Positions 23,189 through 35,249 of a DNA stretch of 64,000 nt are shown one piece after another. The notes under the pieces were generated by a model, which made no database searches, was not told the origin of the DNA, and saw nothing but the letters and a program-made list of their open reading frames with translations. This DNA comes from Escallonia rubra (taxonomy: Eukaryota; Streptophyta; Magnoliopsida; Escalloniales; Escalloniaceae), in NCBI GenBank assembly GCA_033065855.1, contig JAVXUO010000129.1:1-64000 (forward strand). The letters run 5' to 3'. Within the stretch, counting starts at the first letter, position 1; every line of letters starts with the position of its first letter. Made by a program: the position numbers and the translations under genes.

Positions 23189-23825
23189 GCCTTCCCCTTG
23201 AGGGTTTGCGCGCCTTCCCCTTGGGGGGTCGGCCCCCTTCTCCCTTTGCGGGTTGGCCTTGGCCTCCCATCTCCGCTCACTTCCTTCCTTTTCCTTTGGC
23301 CAAGCATTATGGGAGCACCGCCCCCAAGCCGACTCTGCGACGCCCATCGCCTGGGGCTGCACGCCCACTCCGCGACCCCTGTCGCGGACTCCACGACACC
23401 CGTTACCGCGCTCGTGTTCCAACTCAACAATGCCCGTCTCCCGCGCCCGCACGCCAACTCCACGACCCCCTTCACCCGTGCGCGCGGGCCATTTCCATTG
23501 CCATTGCCATTAAGAGGACGTACACCCCATTGGAGGTTGGAGTCCGAGCGTCCATTGCCATTAAAAGGTTATATATAAATGGCTCTTTCACACTGAAAGA
23601 AGCACAGGTAAGTTGCATTGAAATCACCCATGTCGATGGAAAATCTCTTGCTAAGAGGAATCATCTACGCTATCTTGACACTATTTTTATCTTCTATTCT
23701 TTTAGGCAATGCACAAGATAGTTATGTTATGTCTTATATCATGCCCCGATTTATACACTAACAAATGTTTCACATTATACTAACTATCGGTGAAAAGTTT
23801 CACTTCAGTCCTTCTATGTTTAGTC

Positions 23826-24174
23826 AGAGTTTTTGCCCTAAATAATCCTTTTTTAATACTTAATTACTCATCTACTCATTTTCAACCTTATTTACCTATC
23901 CAACCTACTTTTGGAAATCTTGGTTCCAAACAAAGATTTCAATTGAAGAAAACGTAGTTCCAAACCACGTTTTCAATATATTTGTCTAATTTAAACAAAA
24001 TTGAAAGAAATCTTAGTTTCTAACAGAGATTTCATAGTAACGTTTGCTTGAAAACGAGCTTGAAATCTCTGTTTGAAACTGAGATTTCTAAAAGTGGGTT
24101 AGATAGGTAAATAAGGTTGAAAATGGGATAGAGGAGTAATTAAGTAATAAAAAAGAATTATCTAGGACAAAAAC
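23826..24174. mobile_element. Fold-back MITE with 11-bp target-site duplication
   Basis: Arms of about 110 bp (roughly 23,828-23,942 and 24,062-24,174) are inverted copies, by eye close to 90% alike. The left arm begins GTTTTTGCCCTAAATAATCC. Both ends are flanked by TATGTTTAGTC (23,815-23,825 and 24,175-24,185). A duplication of this size is closest to Mutator-like non-autonomous elements. It is too short to encode anything. Confidence 0.75.
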
Positions 24175-24209
24175 TATGTTTAGTCCATCAACAAAGTGAC
24201 TCGAGTCAA

Positions 24210-24366
24210 CCCTTTGTCTGGTTTGACAAAGGGGTAAAATATGGAATGTTGCAACCCTAATTGCCCACACAAGGCCACTCAAGAAAGGTCCATAGATTGG
24301 CCTTATGTGGGCCATTACGGTTGCAACATTACATATTCTACCCCTTTGTCAAACAGACAAAGGGTT
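24210..24366. repeat. Second fold-back, ~68-bp arms
   Basis: CCCTTTGTCTGGTTTGACAA at 24,210 pairs with the sequence ending ...CAAACAGACAAAGGG near 24,365. The arms include GGTAAAATATGGAATGTTGC and its complement. The loop is about 18 bp, so an RNA from here would form a long hairpin. It begins about 25 bp after the MITE target duplication, so two fold-back elements lie back to back. Confidence 0.7.
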
Positions 24367-24479
24367 CCTTAGACCTAGTTATCACTTTTGGACATATTTA
24401 AATTTAAACATAGCTAGAACTTTTCATTGATAGAGGACCATTTCGGCAAACTTTAAGGATTAAACTTGTAAGCCGTCTT

Positions 24480-24707
24480 TTAGAAATCTCTCTTTTGCAA
24501 GTCCAATATCCAATATCTAGACTTGTACACGGAAATGTAGCTGTCGCGGCCGATGCGTATGGACTCGTGGAAGTAGTTGGTGGCGCGTCTGATCTCGTCC
24601 AAGGAGAAGCGGAGGTAGATTTGCGACGACGACCATTCCGGCGAGAGCTTTGACGACTCGCTATTGTTCTTGTTGCGGCAGAACTTGAGAAGTAGGCGGT
24701 CGAACAT
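24480..24707 (-). pseudogene. Kinase-1 N-terminal remnant (unit 1)
   Basis: The minus-strand ORF starts MFDRLLLKFCRNK and runs through PEWSSSQIYLRFSLDEIRRA, matching the [20 protein letters not shown] region of TKP1 kinase 1. It reaches a degraded P-loop (IRIGRDSYISVYKSR) and then loses similarity and stops. About 60 codons of kinase 1 remain, with no catalytic core. A corresponding remnant lies upstream of TKP2 at 33,989-34,371, so a truncated third copy was part of the duplicated unit. Confidence 0.75.
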
Positions 24708-24944
24708 GGCTCGGCTTGTGCTTCGTCAACGTCTCGCAAGATGAATGTGTTGCCAAAGTAGTGGAGAGTAGCCATTTCTTTTTGCTTTCTTCTGTATGCT
24801 TGATTGCTCGTTCTCCTTGCCTTTGTCCTGCTTTACTTTTCAAGCGGGATAGAGAATCGAATAAATTATTCTCAAAAAATAAAAATAAAATAAAGAATCT
24901 AATAGAATTCGATTTAAATGATTGATTTAAGAAGCTCATCTAGG

Positions 24945-26810
24945 TGGATTTTATCTTTATGCTACATCATGTTATTTCTTTTAGTAAACATAGAAAATCA
25001 TTGACGAACGCACTTATAAAGTTAAAAAAGTGAAAGCAATCATTCACATGAAAGTTAGACCATGATTGATAACTCTTTTCATATTGAGGTGCTCTTAGTG
25101 TGCTTTCTCTGATTGATGGACCAACGAAGTTAGGCCCGGATTTGGAGCCCTTTTCAAAACGGGTCGGGTTTTGAAACAGAATATTCTCTCTTTATTTAGT
25201 TATCGGCTGGACTTTATATACATCATTATAACGTGTATATATATATATAACAAAAATGAGGTTGAAAATACTTGAAAAACCCTAAAATCATTTACTTTGG
25301 AGGTTTAGATCTAGAAGAGAGTCGTATAGGCTCACAAGAAAGTACCCTATAAGTCGGCTGTTTGCCCGCATGGTGGTAGGGTTGTTCATGGTTCAAGTCT
25401 CTTACGCGCATGCACAAAAAAGTTGTAGTTTAAAAGCTGGCCCGGCCTAGCCCAACAGAACGCTAGTCCAAGCAAAATTAATCCATCTAATATCTTTGGT
25501 AACTTCGAATTTTCAGTAACACAGGCAAAGTAACAAATTTTTCTGTTTCAGAAACATAACTTCAATTGCATTCAAGTTAAAAGAGCTCGACACACGCCGA
25601 GACATACATACACACTGGTTTCGCCACCCCCTCCCCGATTTCCCCCAAAATCCCATGTCCTCCGGCCCGACGGCGACCGTTGTTCGGCAGTTAAGACCTC
25701 AAGATCTAGTCTCCTCCAATTCGACGGCGACCAGTCTATCAAAATCGGCGAGTGGCGTCAAAATGCTCTGACCCTTCCACACAACCTTCTCCCGTACCAC
25801 CCCTACCCAACACCTTCAGATATTTGTTTGATGATCAAATGCTACGGCATGGATGAAGTGAGAACATCTTTTGAGAAGGAACTTGGGACAGGAGCCAGTT
25901 ATTGAGAACGAACCAAAAACATCAGATGTCGTTTCTGTAATGGGCTAAAACTTCGGAGGGTAGAACCGTTTATTCTTATTTCTTTAGCCAATAATTTTTT
26001 TTACACCTAATTATAGTTATCAAGAAAAATTCAAGAATTCTATAAAAAAAAAAAGCACTAGTACTTTGGTTGGCAAAGACCTTATCAATTGAATCCAAAT
26101 ATATATATAGTATAGATTATAGATAAAACTCCAGTATAGTTTAGTACATTAAGGACTTGACATTTTAAAAGTATCAAATCTATTCTATTTATAAAGAAAA
26201 AATATCTTTTAATATAACACCTCTTTGGTGTTTCATAACTAACTATCTAAAACAGTGATACTTGACAATATGAAAAACTTCCTAAAAAATGACTACCTAT
26301 CTAAAATTGTGGTGTATAAAATTTTTAAAACTGACACAAATAACTACCTATTAAGGCTATATTTGGTTCCTAAAATTTATAGTTCGTTAAAAGAATATTC
26401 TTAAAATAAATTTTAAAGGTTAAGTTTGATATTATAAATATATCACATTGTAAGCTTTAGCGACGGTAAACTCTTTTTGAATCAAATTAGCCCGAAAGCT
26501 AACGGAAGTTGAAAGGCGTTAAAAAATTCAGGGGTTAGACTCATTTTAAAAAAAAAACGTGGATTGAAAATATGAAAATCACAGTGCTTTAACTCTCTCC
26601 TCTGCTGTCTCATTTCCTTTCCCAAATTTGGAGCCCTCTCTCTTCTTTTTCTTCAAATTACATAAATCCACCATACCAACACCACCACCAGCCACCCGAT
26701 AGATATCACGGCCAACCACCATCGAACCACCACAACCATTACTATCCAGAAGTTGTCCCTGACAAAAATGTTGGAACCCCGGGCCCAACCATTACTATCT
26801 TCAACTTTCT
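24945..26810. other. Spacer without recognised genes
   Basis: AT-rich sequence with a slightly GC-richer patch at about 25,600-25,830 that has no long ORF. No domain, tRNA or clear repeat was recognised. Confidence 0.5.
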
Positions 26811-26814
26811 TCTC

Positions 26815-27065
26815 TGGCTCCAGCTACATTGCTCTGCAGCAACGGTGTTACAGCACAGGGGTCAATGAAGTTTGGGGTCGACGTCGCGATTCCTAACCTT
26901 ACTAAGTCTTGATATGCTTACTCCTTAACCTTCACTTCGAATTTCGATTTGTTAAATCTCCAGCCTCCATTAAGGCTCTGCAAGATGAGCAGAATACTTT
27001 TCAACACATTTCTCAGCATTTTACTTAATTGGGTGGAGTCCAACTAGTTCACAAGTACTTCATTT
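26815..27065. repeat. Segment shared with 35,000-35,249 (duplicated unit, copy 1)
   Basis: The two segments share long runs such as GCAGCAACGGTGTTACAGCA and GGGTGGAGTCCAACTAGT and differ throughout by scattered substitutions. Both end at the same point (after CATT), where a different transposable element begins in each. The segment marks the outer edge of the duplicated TKP unit. It has no evident coding frame. Confidence 0.75.
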
Positions 27066-27821
27066 ATAGCCTGTTTGCTAGTTTTGAGATGAGAGAAAAG
27101 AAAAGAAGTGAAGGGAAGACAATTATCATTTCTCTTGTTTGTGAGTTTAAGAGAGAAAAGAAAGTATCATTATTTTCTCTTGTTTGTGATTAAAGCAGAA
27201 AAGAAAATAAAAGACACCTAATTATGTATATACATTTATATTACGTTGTGATAATTCTAACAAACACTATGAATGTATAATCCTAAGGAAAAAAAGTGAT
27301 TTCGTTGGGAAAACAAATTAGTTTACGATAAATCATGCAAATTATATACCATACTAATGTCATAAGCTTTACATAGCTGATTAATGTTACCATGTAAAAA
27401 ACAAAAATAGCCATCAGTTGACTACAAGTATCCCAACATCCAAATCTAATTAATGTCATGCCAAAAATAAAATAATCAATTATGAATTAACTCTACCATC
27501 TAAAACAATCATTTCATTGTAAATAAAATGATAAACTCCTATAAGAAACCCAAAAAACAAAGTCATTTTAAATTTAGTCTTCATCGACTCAAGGGTAGTA
27601 TGGACATTATAAAAATGTTACTTATGAGAGCTCCCTTTCTCTCCATTTCTTCCCAATTTTAGGAGGAAAGATTTAGAGACAAAAGAAGCCCAAACTTTCC
27701 TTCCCTTTCTCTTCTTTTCTCTCTTTAAAAAAACTCACAAACTAGAGAAAATGGAGGAAAGTAATCACTTTCCTTTCTTTTCCTTCCATTTCTCTCCTAA
27801 AAAATACTCGCAAACAAGCTA
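27066..27821. mobile_element. Probable non-autonomous TIR element
   Basis: The left end TAGCCTGTTTGCTAGTTTT and the right end CTCGCAAACAAGCTA are imperfect inverted copies. The inner ends are rich in GAGAAAAG and its complement CTTTTCTC. There is no coding capacity. The ends suggest a hAT- or Tourist-like MITE, but the target duplication (perhaps TA) is too short to be sure. Confidence 0.45.
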
Positions 27822-27900
27822 TTAAACATTTATGGTATGTGTTTCTCATTCATCCTTAAAACATAAACAAAAACTTATAACTCAGACGACATGTTGGGTG

Positions 27901-30900
27901 TCACGCTTGGCTTTGCAACGTCGGATGTTGAGTACTAGTGGTGGCGTTCATTAATTTCGTTTGAATGGCATGTATTTGTTCTAAAGTCTCCAAAACTTCT
28001 TTCACTCCAGGCCGGTTCTTAGGATAATCCTCAAGACATTTCAAAGCAAGTGCAGCCACAGCTGATAAAACTTCATCTTCTGGAAGACAGTCATGTTTCA
28101 GTCGCTGGTCCAATATACTTCTCAGATTCCCTTTGCCAGCTAAGAAAGGTCTGGCATATTGTACCAAATCATGCATCCCATCGGGGCGATTCATATCGAG
28201 CACTCGCAGGCCTGTTAGAATCTCTAGCAAAATTGCTCCAAAACCATAGATATCGCTTTTCACAGTCAGATGACCTGCCAAATTTAGAGTTAACTTTCAT
28301 GATTTTTCATTGATATTGTTATGATACATAATCAGTCCAAACCAATCAAGATCTAGAGGTACACCATGATGAAACATTATCTACGCCATTAAAAGTACAG
28401 AAAATGAAATGTCCAGTACTGAACATATAGATCAATTAAGAGCACCTGAAAGAGTCAAGCTCTTCATTACTCTGAAGTCAATAAGAACTTGGGACCCAGT
28501 AGGAATCCTGCAAAACTGGTGGCTTTAAAAGACCCTCTGACATTTGTTGAATGTGTTTAAAAAAGGCTCCAAGTGGTACTAGGTCAGACTTAAATTTATG
28601 TTCTATAATTTGATTCCTGGGTTGACTCGTTAGATTTTAAAGAGGGCTTTAATTGCAAGGGGTAGCCGATTGCTTGCTTTTGAGGTAAGAAAATACTATC
28701 ATGTGTATCATTTCATTCTTGGGCTTGTTAAATATGATAGATCTAAACTAGTGCTGGGATCATATGAATGTTTGACATGCTTTTTAAAAAGATACAGAAG
28801 ATGTATAACTACATGTAACCTGGCTCCTGCCTACTTTCTACTTGCTAACATAACATGCGCAAGCGGGAACATTAAAAAGTAAGCAACTTACCACTTGCCA
28901 CGTACTCGGGATCTACATAACCGACGTCCTTTTGCGGAAAGTCTATATACCCAGTGTCGCCCATAGTTAGTGTTGAAAAGATTGACTCGCTGCCTGTCAG
29001 ACTCAACTTGGCCAATCCAAAATCCGAAAGCTTTGCATTAAGATCCTAGAAAATGTATTTGACAGGTTAAAGGGGAAACTTAATAAGTGAGCTAGGACCA
29101 CATGATGACCAAAATTGTTTAACCAATAACAGCGATTCAGTGTACCATGTCAAGCAATATATCGGAAGCTTTAAAGCTGCGGTACATAGCTTGCTCCTTT
29201 GTTCTGTGCAAGAAGGCAAGGCCTCGAACTGCTCCTCTCGCTATATTAAGACGTATAACCCATGGAAGAAGTTTGGCATCATCTGCATATGCAATATTTT
29301 ACATGTACATCAGTTACTCTATTATTTAACTAAGGCATTTCTTTATCAGTATCTGCATATTTTGACGCATTGGCTTACGATTGAAAAGGTAATGTTCTAA
29401 GCTTCCCTTCTGCACGTAGTCAGAAACAAGGAGAAAATCTTCATCTTCCAAGCAGTATCCCAAGAGCTTAACAAGATTGGGATGACTATACTTTCCCATG
29501 AACTTTACCTGCCCACAATACAAATGTACGATGAGTAGAAATCAAGACAACCAATTAGTGAAACTCATCTTTCTTTAATTTTTTGGCACCAAAAGGAGCG
29601 AACCCATGTACATAAAAAGCATACAAGAGATACTAAGAAAAAGTGAAACCAGCCTAAAAAGCTACACAAGGCTGTCGCTAAAGGCCAACAAAGAATCTGA
29701 AGAAACCATCCCTGAGCCAGACACCCAACACAACTAGCATGGAACATGAGAGGCCCCAAAAGCATGTTGAAGTAAGTTTATCCTCTTATTTGTACAATTT
29801 TCTCCACTGCATCCAAGATTGATTTACATTCCATTCAAACATTTACCTACATTTCCCCCTCTTTTCTTACGTCCTTCCAAGAAACCATGGAGGAGGCAAT
29901 TCTTGCAAAATTCTCAATTTTAAGTTTGTCAAGATAGGAGCAATAAAGACTGTACTTGAGCAAGATCAGGTACATTGTTACAAGATATCAACATTCATCC
30001 TCCTCATAATTTCCTCATTAATTGATTACAAACAACATTTCCCCCTGTTGTTAAGAACATCATGAGTGTACTTCAAAGAGCTACCGTCAGTCTTCACTAT
30101 TTATGTTGAGTCTGATATGTGTGATCAAGATAAATTTGAAGTCCAAAACAGAGCGCAGCAGGAGAACCACTTCCCTAAAATACTCAATCTTGTGAAATTA
30201 AGTAAAATAAATAAATGAAAGGATGAGGCCAGTCAAAGATTTTATATAAACTCTGCTTTGCTTGGATTTCCATGATCAAACTGAAATTTCTTCAAGGAAC
30301 TGGCAATTTTAATGCCTTTTGCAATTAAAATAAGGTGGCTAAAATGAACTATGAAAATAATTTACCTTTGCCTCTTTAGGTCTTACATGGCCATTCAGAT
30401 TTAATTTTTTAACAACGACAGCCATTCCAACACCGACCTGCGATGGGGCATATGTATTCTCATGAACCCAACCTTTAAAAACTATTCCAGAACCTCCCTT
30501 GCCTAACACCATGTTGGGTCTGAAGTTGCCAGTTGCCCTTCTCAATTCAGCGAATGAGAAAACTCTAAAACTTTGAGTCACAACTTGCCCACTCAACATT
30601 AGGCTGCTACTGCCATTGTTGTTGTTGCTTTTGCCATTCCTTAAGGGTTTTACACCATTACCTGAAACAAACACGTAACTAAATATAAGATATACACTAA
30701 AAGGTAGGACACCAGTGCAAAAGCTCAAACTTGTGCTTCTATCACAAACCGAAATATCTTAATGTGAACCTAATGAGGATATTCAGGAAAAGGCCTATTT
30801 GCATCGACTCATTCAGTCTACTAGATGGTCAGTATAAGCAAATTTAAATTTAATAAATCCTGGAAACAACAAGTCTGAGGATCCCTGAAAAACTGAGACG

Positions 30901-33117
30901 TTTCCGTTTAAAGTTATTACAGAAAGACATTAACAGGCCAGTGGTTGGTCTTGGGACAACATAACAGCAGGTAGAAAAAAAATCAAGATCAATCTTTTAT
31001 TTCCTTTCTTTCAACTGAAAGGAAAAGACAAAACTCAAAAGGAAGATATATTGATGCAAAAAGAGAAGTTTCTGGCTCTAAGGGCATTAAGTATATGGTC
31101 CAGGAGGGACAAGGAATAATCGATTCTTAAGTCCAGAGTTTCCAGATAAGCTCTCCGGCATCATAGTCTAACCCTCACCTTGTTGTTTCTGATCATGTTC
31201 TCTCTCATTTGAGTAGTGGAGGTTTAAGGTAAGGGAACATTCCATTTTATAGTGAGATTATGTCGATTAAGGGGCCAGCTTTTTTAATATGGTGAGGAGT
31301 GTGGGCTTTACATTGGCATCAAGAGACAACTCAGTGGAGGACCCCCCCGGGGGGAGGGGGGGGGTGGTTGGTTTGTCGCCTTTGGCAGAGGAAAGTGGAT
31401 AGGGATTTGGTAAGATTCAAGAACTCCGTAGGTAGCTTTTAGAGTACCAAATGTTTCTTCCGTTCACTCATACTGGTGATACATTTATTTGAATTGTATG
31501 TGTTGAAAGTTGGAAGTTCTTGTATAGTCTCTTCCCTCAAACCAGCTTATCAGGACCTTTTCCTAGTTGTATTTGATTGACATATTGAGGCATGCTATTG
31601 TACTTGGCAGACATGCATAGTATAGTATTTAAGTTCCTTCAAGAATATCAGATATCATTGCACCAAGTTAAAGTTTGTTAATATTTAAGGGCGTTGCACT
31701 AGATGAAGGGTTTCAGTTAACCTGATATAAACGAAACTGGGCTGCTAAAACACAACAGCATCTTCCTTGAGAATTTAATGCTCTGAGGCACAACGCAAGA
31801 ATCACCCAACTGTAAATTATCGTCAACCTGCTCCTCATGATGCCCACTGGTACCAACATTGATAACCACTTGTTTCAGAAATTGCTCGCGACAAGCCTCA
31901 CTAGTATTACTAATCCCTCCAATCTGTTCCTGGTCATGCCCACAATAACCAGGATCACCTGCATCCTGTTCCTTGGAAGAATCAATATTCTCTTGCTCGT
32001 CGTAAGCCTTGCTAGTATCGTTACTCCCACTACCAGCATTGACAACATCCTGTTGTGTAGGAGAATCCACATCTTCAATATGGCTAATCTGATCAATCAG
32101 CTCATCGTGATGCCCACCATAACTAGCTTCAACAACCTCCTGTTCTTGCAATGCTAATATGAGCTCGAGCTTGACCACGACCTCAGCCATGGAAGGGCGT
32201 TCCCTCGCTTGCAGTCTCAGACATTGCTCCGCAATTTGCACAAACTCCCACAAACAATCAGGCGAGATCTGCCCCTTTATTTTGGGATCAACAATTTGAT
32301 CCGTTCCTTCGCTAATCGAATTCACGGCCCATCTTGCTAGACTCCGTTTTTCGTCCTCATTCACTCCTGAATCCACGGCTGGCCTCCCGCACAATACCTC
32401 AAACAGTACTACTCCAAACGCATAGACATCGGATTTAGTTGTCGCTCTGTTTGTCAAGAAATACTCCGGGTCTAAATAACCAACTGTGCCTCTAAGCATT
32501 GCTCTACTAGATGCATTATCCTCAATCGAAACTATCTGATCTATCACGGACAAACCGAAATCCGAAACCCTAGCTTCATAATTATCGTCCAGCAAAATGT
32601 TGGAGCTCTTCACGTCACGGTGTATGATCGGGCACCTCGCGCCATTGTGAAGGTAGTCTAGTCCACGCGCCGCGTTCACGCATATTTTCAGTCGCCGCGC
32701 CCAAGGCAGCAAAGAATCAGGGTTTCCGCCGCCGTGGAGGTGACGAGCTAGGGTTCCGCGTGGCACGTACTCCTGAACGAGAGCCAGCTCGCGGTCGTCG
32801 CAGTAGCCAATCAGAGAGACCACGTACCGGTGGCGGAACTGCGAAAGGACCACAATCTCCGACCTGAATGTCTCGAGTCCCCCGCCGGACACGGAGTTCC
32901 ACCGCTTTACGGCGACGGTTGTCCCGTCTCTGAGGGTTCCTCTGTACACCGTGGCGGATGCGCCTCGGCCTACGAGCAGCGTATCGTCGAAGTTTTTGGT
33001 GGCTGATTTGATCTCGGAGAGCGAGAATCGACGGCAGATTTGGTCCGGCGACCATTCGAACGGCGGTCTGTTCTTCCGGCGTGAGTGGAACAGGTTTTGC
33101 AGTCGAGCAAGGGCCAT
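27901..33117 (-). CDS. TKP2: cytoplasmic tandem kinase (CrRLK1L-like kinase + RLCK-VII-like pseudokinase)
   Basis: Minus-strand exons: 33,117-31,722, 30,661-30,366, 29,508-29,379, 29,282-29,146, 29,045-28,892 and 28,274-27,901. Exons 2-6 have exactly the TKP1 lengths (296, 130, 137, 154, 374 nt) and phases. The product is 828 aa from the Met shared with TKP1 ([14 protein letters not shown]); an in-frame ATG at 33,183 would add 22 aa, but that frame is not open in TKP1. Kinase 1 has Lys in [14 protein letters not shown] and DFG; its P-loop is GRGASATV (third Gly replaced by Ala). The linker carries [22 protein letters not shown] and GHHEEQVDD motifs. Kinase 2 keeps Lys (VVVKK) and DFG, but its catalytic loop is YRSFKASD, the same loss of catalytic Asp as TKP1. 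Intron 1 is 1.06 kb and contains a poly-C/poly-G tract. An unspliced message stops one codon past the donor. No membrane anchor is seen. Confidence 0.75.
31342..31364. repeat. C-run/G-run tract in TKP2 intron 1
   Basis: Seven C are followed by six G, an A and nine G. The tract can fold on itself or form a G-quadruplex. TKP1 has no such tract at the matching place. It may be a remnant of a fold-back element like the one at 11,830. Confidence 0.8.
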
Positions 33118-33988
33118 GACTGAATGCGGTTGGTCGAGAAGGGCTGATCTGCCAATGGTGTACTGTTGTAACGTCAAAGGCATCCATTTCTGCGTTGCGT
33201 TAGTGTAATTTCCTCGTTCCTACCTTTGTTCTCCGGTTTCAGGTTTCAACGCGGATCGGCACACCTAAGCCGCCGGTTGCCTTTTTGTAGTCGGCACGCG
33301 TCAGATCTAACGACAATGCATCACATCTGTAACCTTTCGAATCACAGTATAATTTATACTGTGAAAAGAAGAAATTTGACAGGAAAATATACAGAAATAG
33401 GGTAGAGAGATCAAAAAATAGGGAAGTTAGAAAACATGTCTTTCAATCGTGTAGCTATAAGCTATGAGATGAGAAAGGCTTTTGATGGTGTACATTATAT
33501 TGACTTTATGTGATGAAGGGTGAGATCATTTAAAAGACAAGAGGAAAAAAAAAATACTTAAGTCATATACACATGCAACTAATATAGATAAGATATACAT
33601 ACTAAATAAAAGCGAGACGGACATTCCTTATGGGTTTGGCGGGCTTTTAGAACCTCTGCCCATGCCTAAACTATATTTTTGAGTTGACAGGCCAATGTCC
33701 ATCACATTCAGCCCATGCCATATTTATACTAGTTGACACAGGTTGTTCAGTTCAAATTACACACTTGACTTGTATTTTTTACTCTCGTCATTCTTGAAAC
33801 CTTGCTAAGGGGAGTTTTTGGGAAGGAAATTTTTTTTTTTTTTGGAAAGACTTGACTAGCAGCTTATTAAGAGAAAATGAGAGACTTGTTTGCTCTGTAC
33901 ACCTTTCATTCCACATGTTTTTGTTTGCTTTTTGTTGACTTTACCTCCGCTTTTTTCTTTTTTTTCCTTCCAAATTTAGAGTTAGAAT

Positions 33989-34371
33989 TCACATAAACAT
34001 TGGAACTGTAATTTGTATTCGCTTACTAGGATCCAAGACTTGAAAAGAGATGGCAGAATAACTGATAACAGAGACGACATGCCTGTATCGAATACCGGAA
34101 AGAAGCTCAACCTCTGACCGAAACTCGGTGGTTTCTTGTCGGGAGTGGGAGCTCCTGCACTTTAATTGCAACATTGGTTTCATTCTCCAGGACTCCTTCT
34201 TATACCGGCCCATAGCCACTCCTGCCGGATGAGCATTGCACTGTCGAAGTTGTTGGTAGTCCATTTGATCTCATCGAGTGTACGTAAAACAACGACATAT
34301 CTATTTAGGCGACCATTCTGCCGGCTTGTTCTTACGGCAGAAGTTCACTATATTCGCTACTCGGTTAAACA
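33989..34371 (-). pseudogene. Kinase-1 N-terminal remnant (unit 2)
   Basis: From an ATG at 34,371 the minus strand reads MFNRVANIVNFCRKNKPAEW and SPK, then a stop codon, then ICRCF, matching the start of kinase 1 ([12 protein letters not shown]). A second stop follows. Further on, TTEFRSEVELLSGIRYRHVV matches the alpha-C region of kinase 1, with the P-loop part degraded. The catalytic half is missing. It corresponds to the remnant at 24,480-24,707 in unit 1. Confidence 0.75.
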
Positions 34372-34659
34372 TGCTTTAGTACTGCTAGATGGCAGTTGAA
34401 CAAAAAATATTGTGCAGCAGGTCCGAGGGGATGACTAGAGAGCTGCAAGTCAGTGTCCTCCAGGATGAGATACTCTTGTTCGTTCTACTGTCAAAAAAGG
34501 TGCCAATTCCTGTTCTGCCTCGGAAGTTTCCAATGTTCAGATGGTGGTTTTGACCTTTTGTTTATTGTTTTCCAAGAACAACTGAATGTATCTCAGTCAA
34601 ATATAGAAAATGAAGGAGAAAAGTCTTCTTTCTCGGGATGATCATTCGGCACTCCCCAT

Positions 34660-34999
34660 ATCACTTGAAAAAGAAATAAACCAATCTAGGATAGTCGTCC
34701 TAAGGTTAGAAATCAACATTCGTTTATTTAAAATAATATTTTACACTCAGTAGCATGTCAAAGGTCTCTCTTCAAGACGAGAAGTCTTAGTAAGAAACTA
34801 ACTTGACAAGAAATGAAGAAAACACAAAAGCACACATGTGTGATACAAGACCCAAACCCCGCATATATTCTTGGTAACATTGCACAATTGTGGAATATCA
34901 CCTTGAAAGCTCACAAATTTTTCAGATTGACACAAGCCAAAATTGAAACCTTTGAATAGACAATCTTCAACTTCCTGGTCTGCAGATGAGGTATTGAGG
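34660..34999. other. Spacer between kinase remnant and duplicated segment
   Basis: I see no gene or structured repeat here. Confidence 0.4.
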
Positions 35000-35249
35000 C
35001 TCCAGCTACTTTGCTTTGCAGCAACGGTGTTACAGCATAAGGGTCAATGAAGTTTGGGATCGACTTCGAGATTCCTGACCTTACCAAGTCTTGATATGCT
35101 TACTCCTCAACCATCACTTAGAATTTCGGTTTGCTTAATCTCCAGCCTCCATTAAGGCACTGCATATTGACGGGCAGAATACTTTCCAACACATTTCCCA
35201 GCATTTTACTTAATTGGGTGGAGTCCAACTAGTCCGCGAGTACCTCATT
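35000..35249. repeat. Segment shared with 26,815-27,065 (duplicated unit, copy 2)
   Basis: Counterpart of the segment at 26,815-27,065, cut off on its right by the CACTA-like terminus at 35,250. It marks the outer edge of the second TKP unit. Confidence 0.75.

Noticed and set aside
23182-23721. 179-aa ORF in the GC-rich island, with overlapping ORFs on both strands
   Set aside because: Several frames are open only because of base composition; no domain and no start or splice context.
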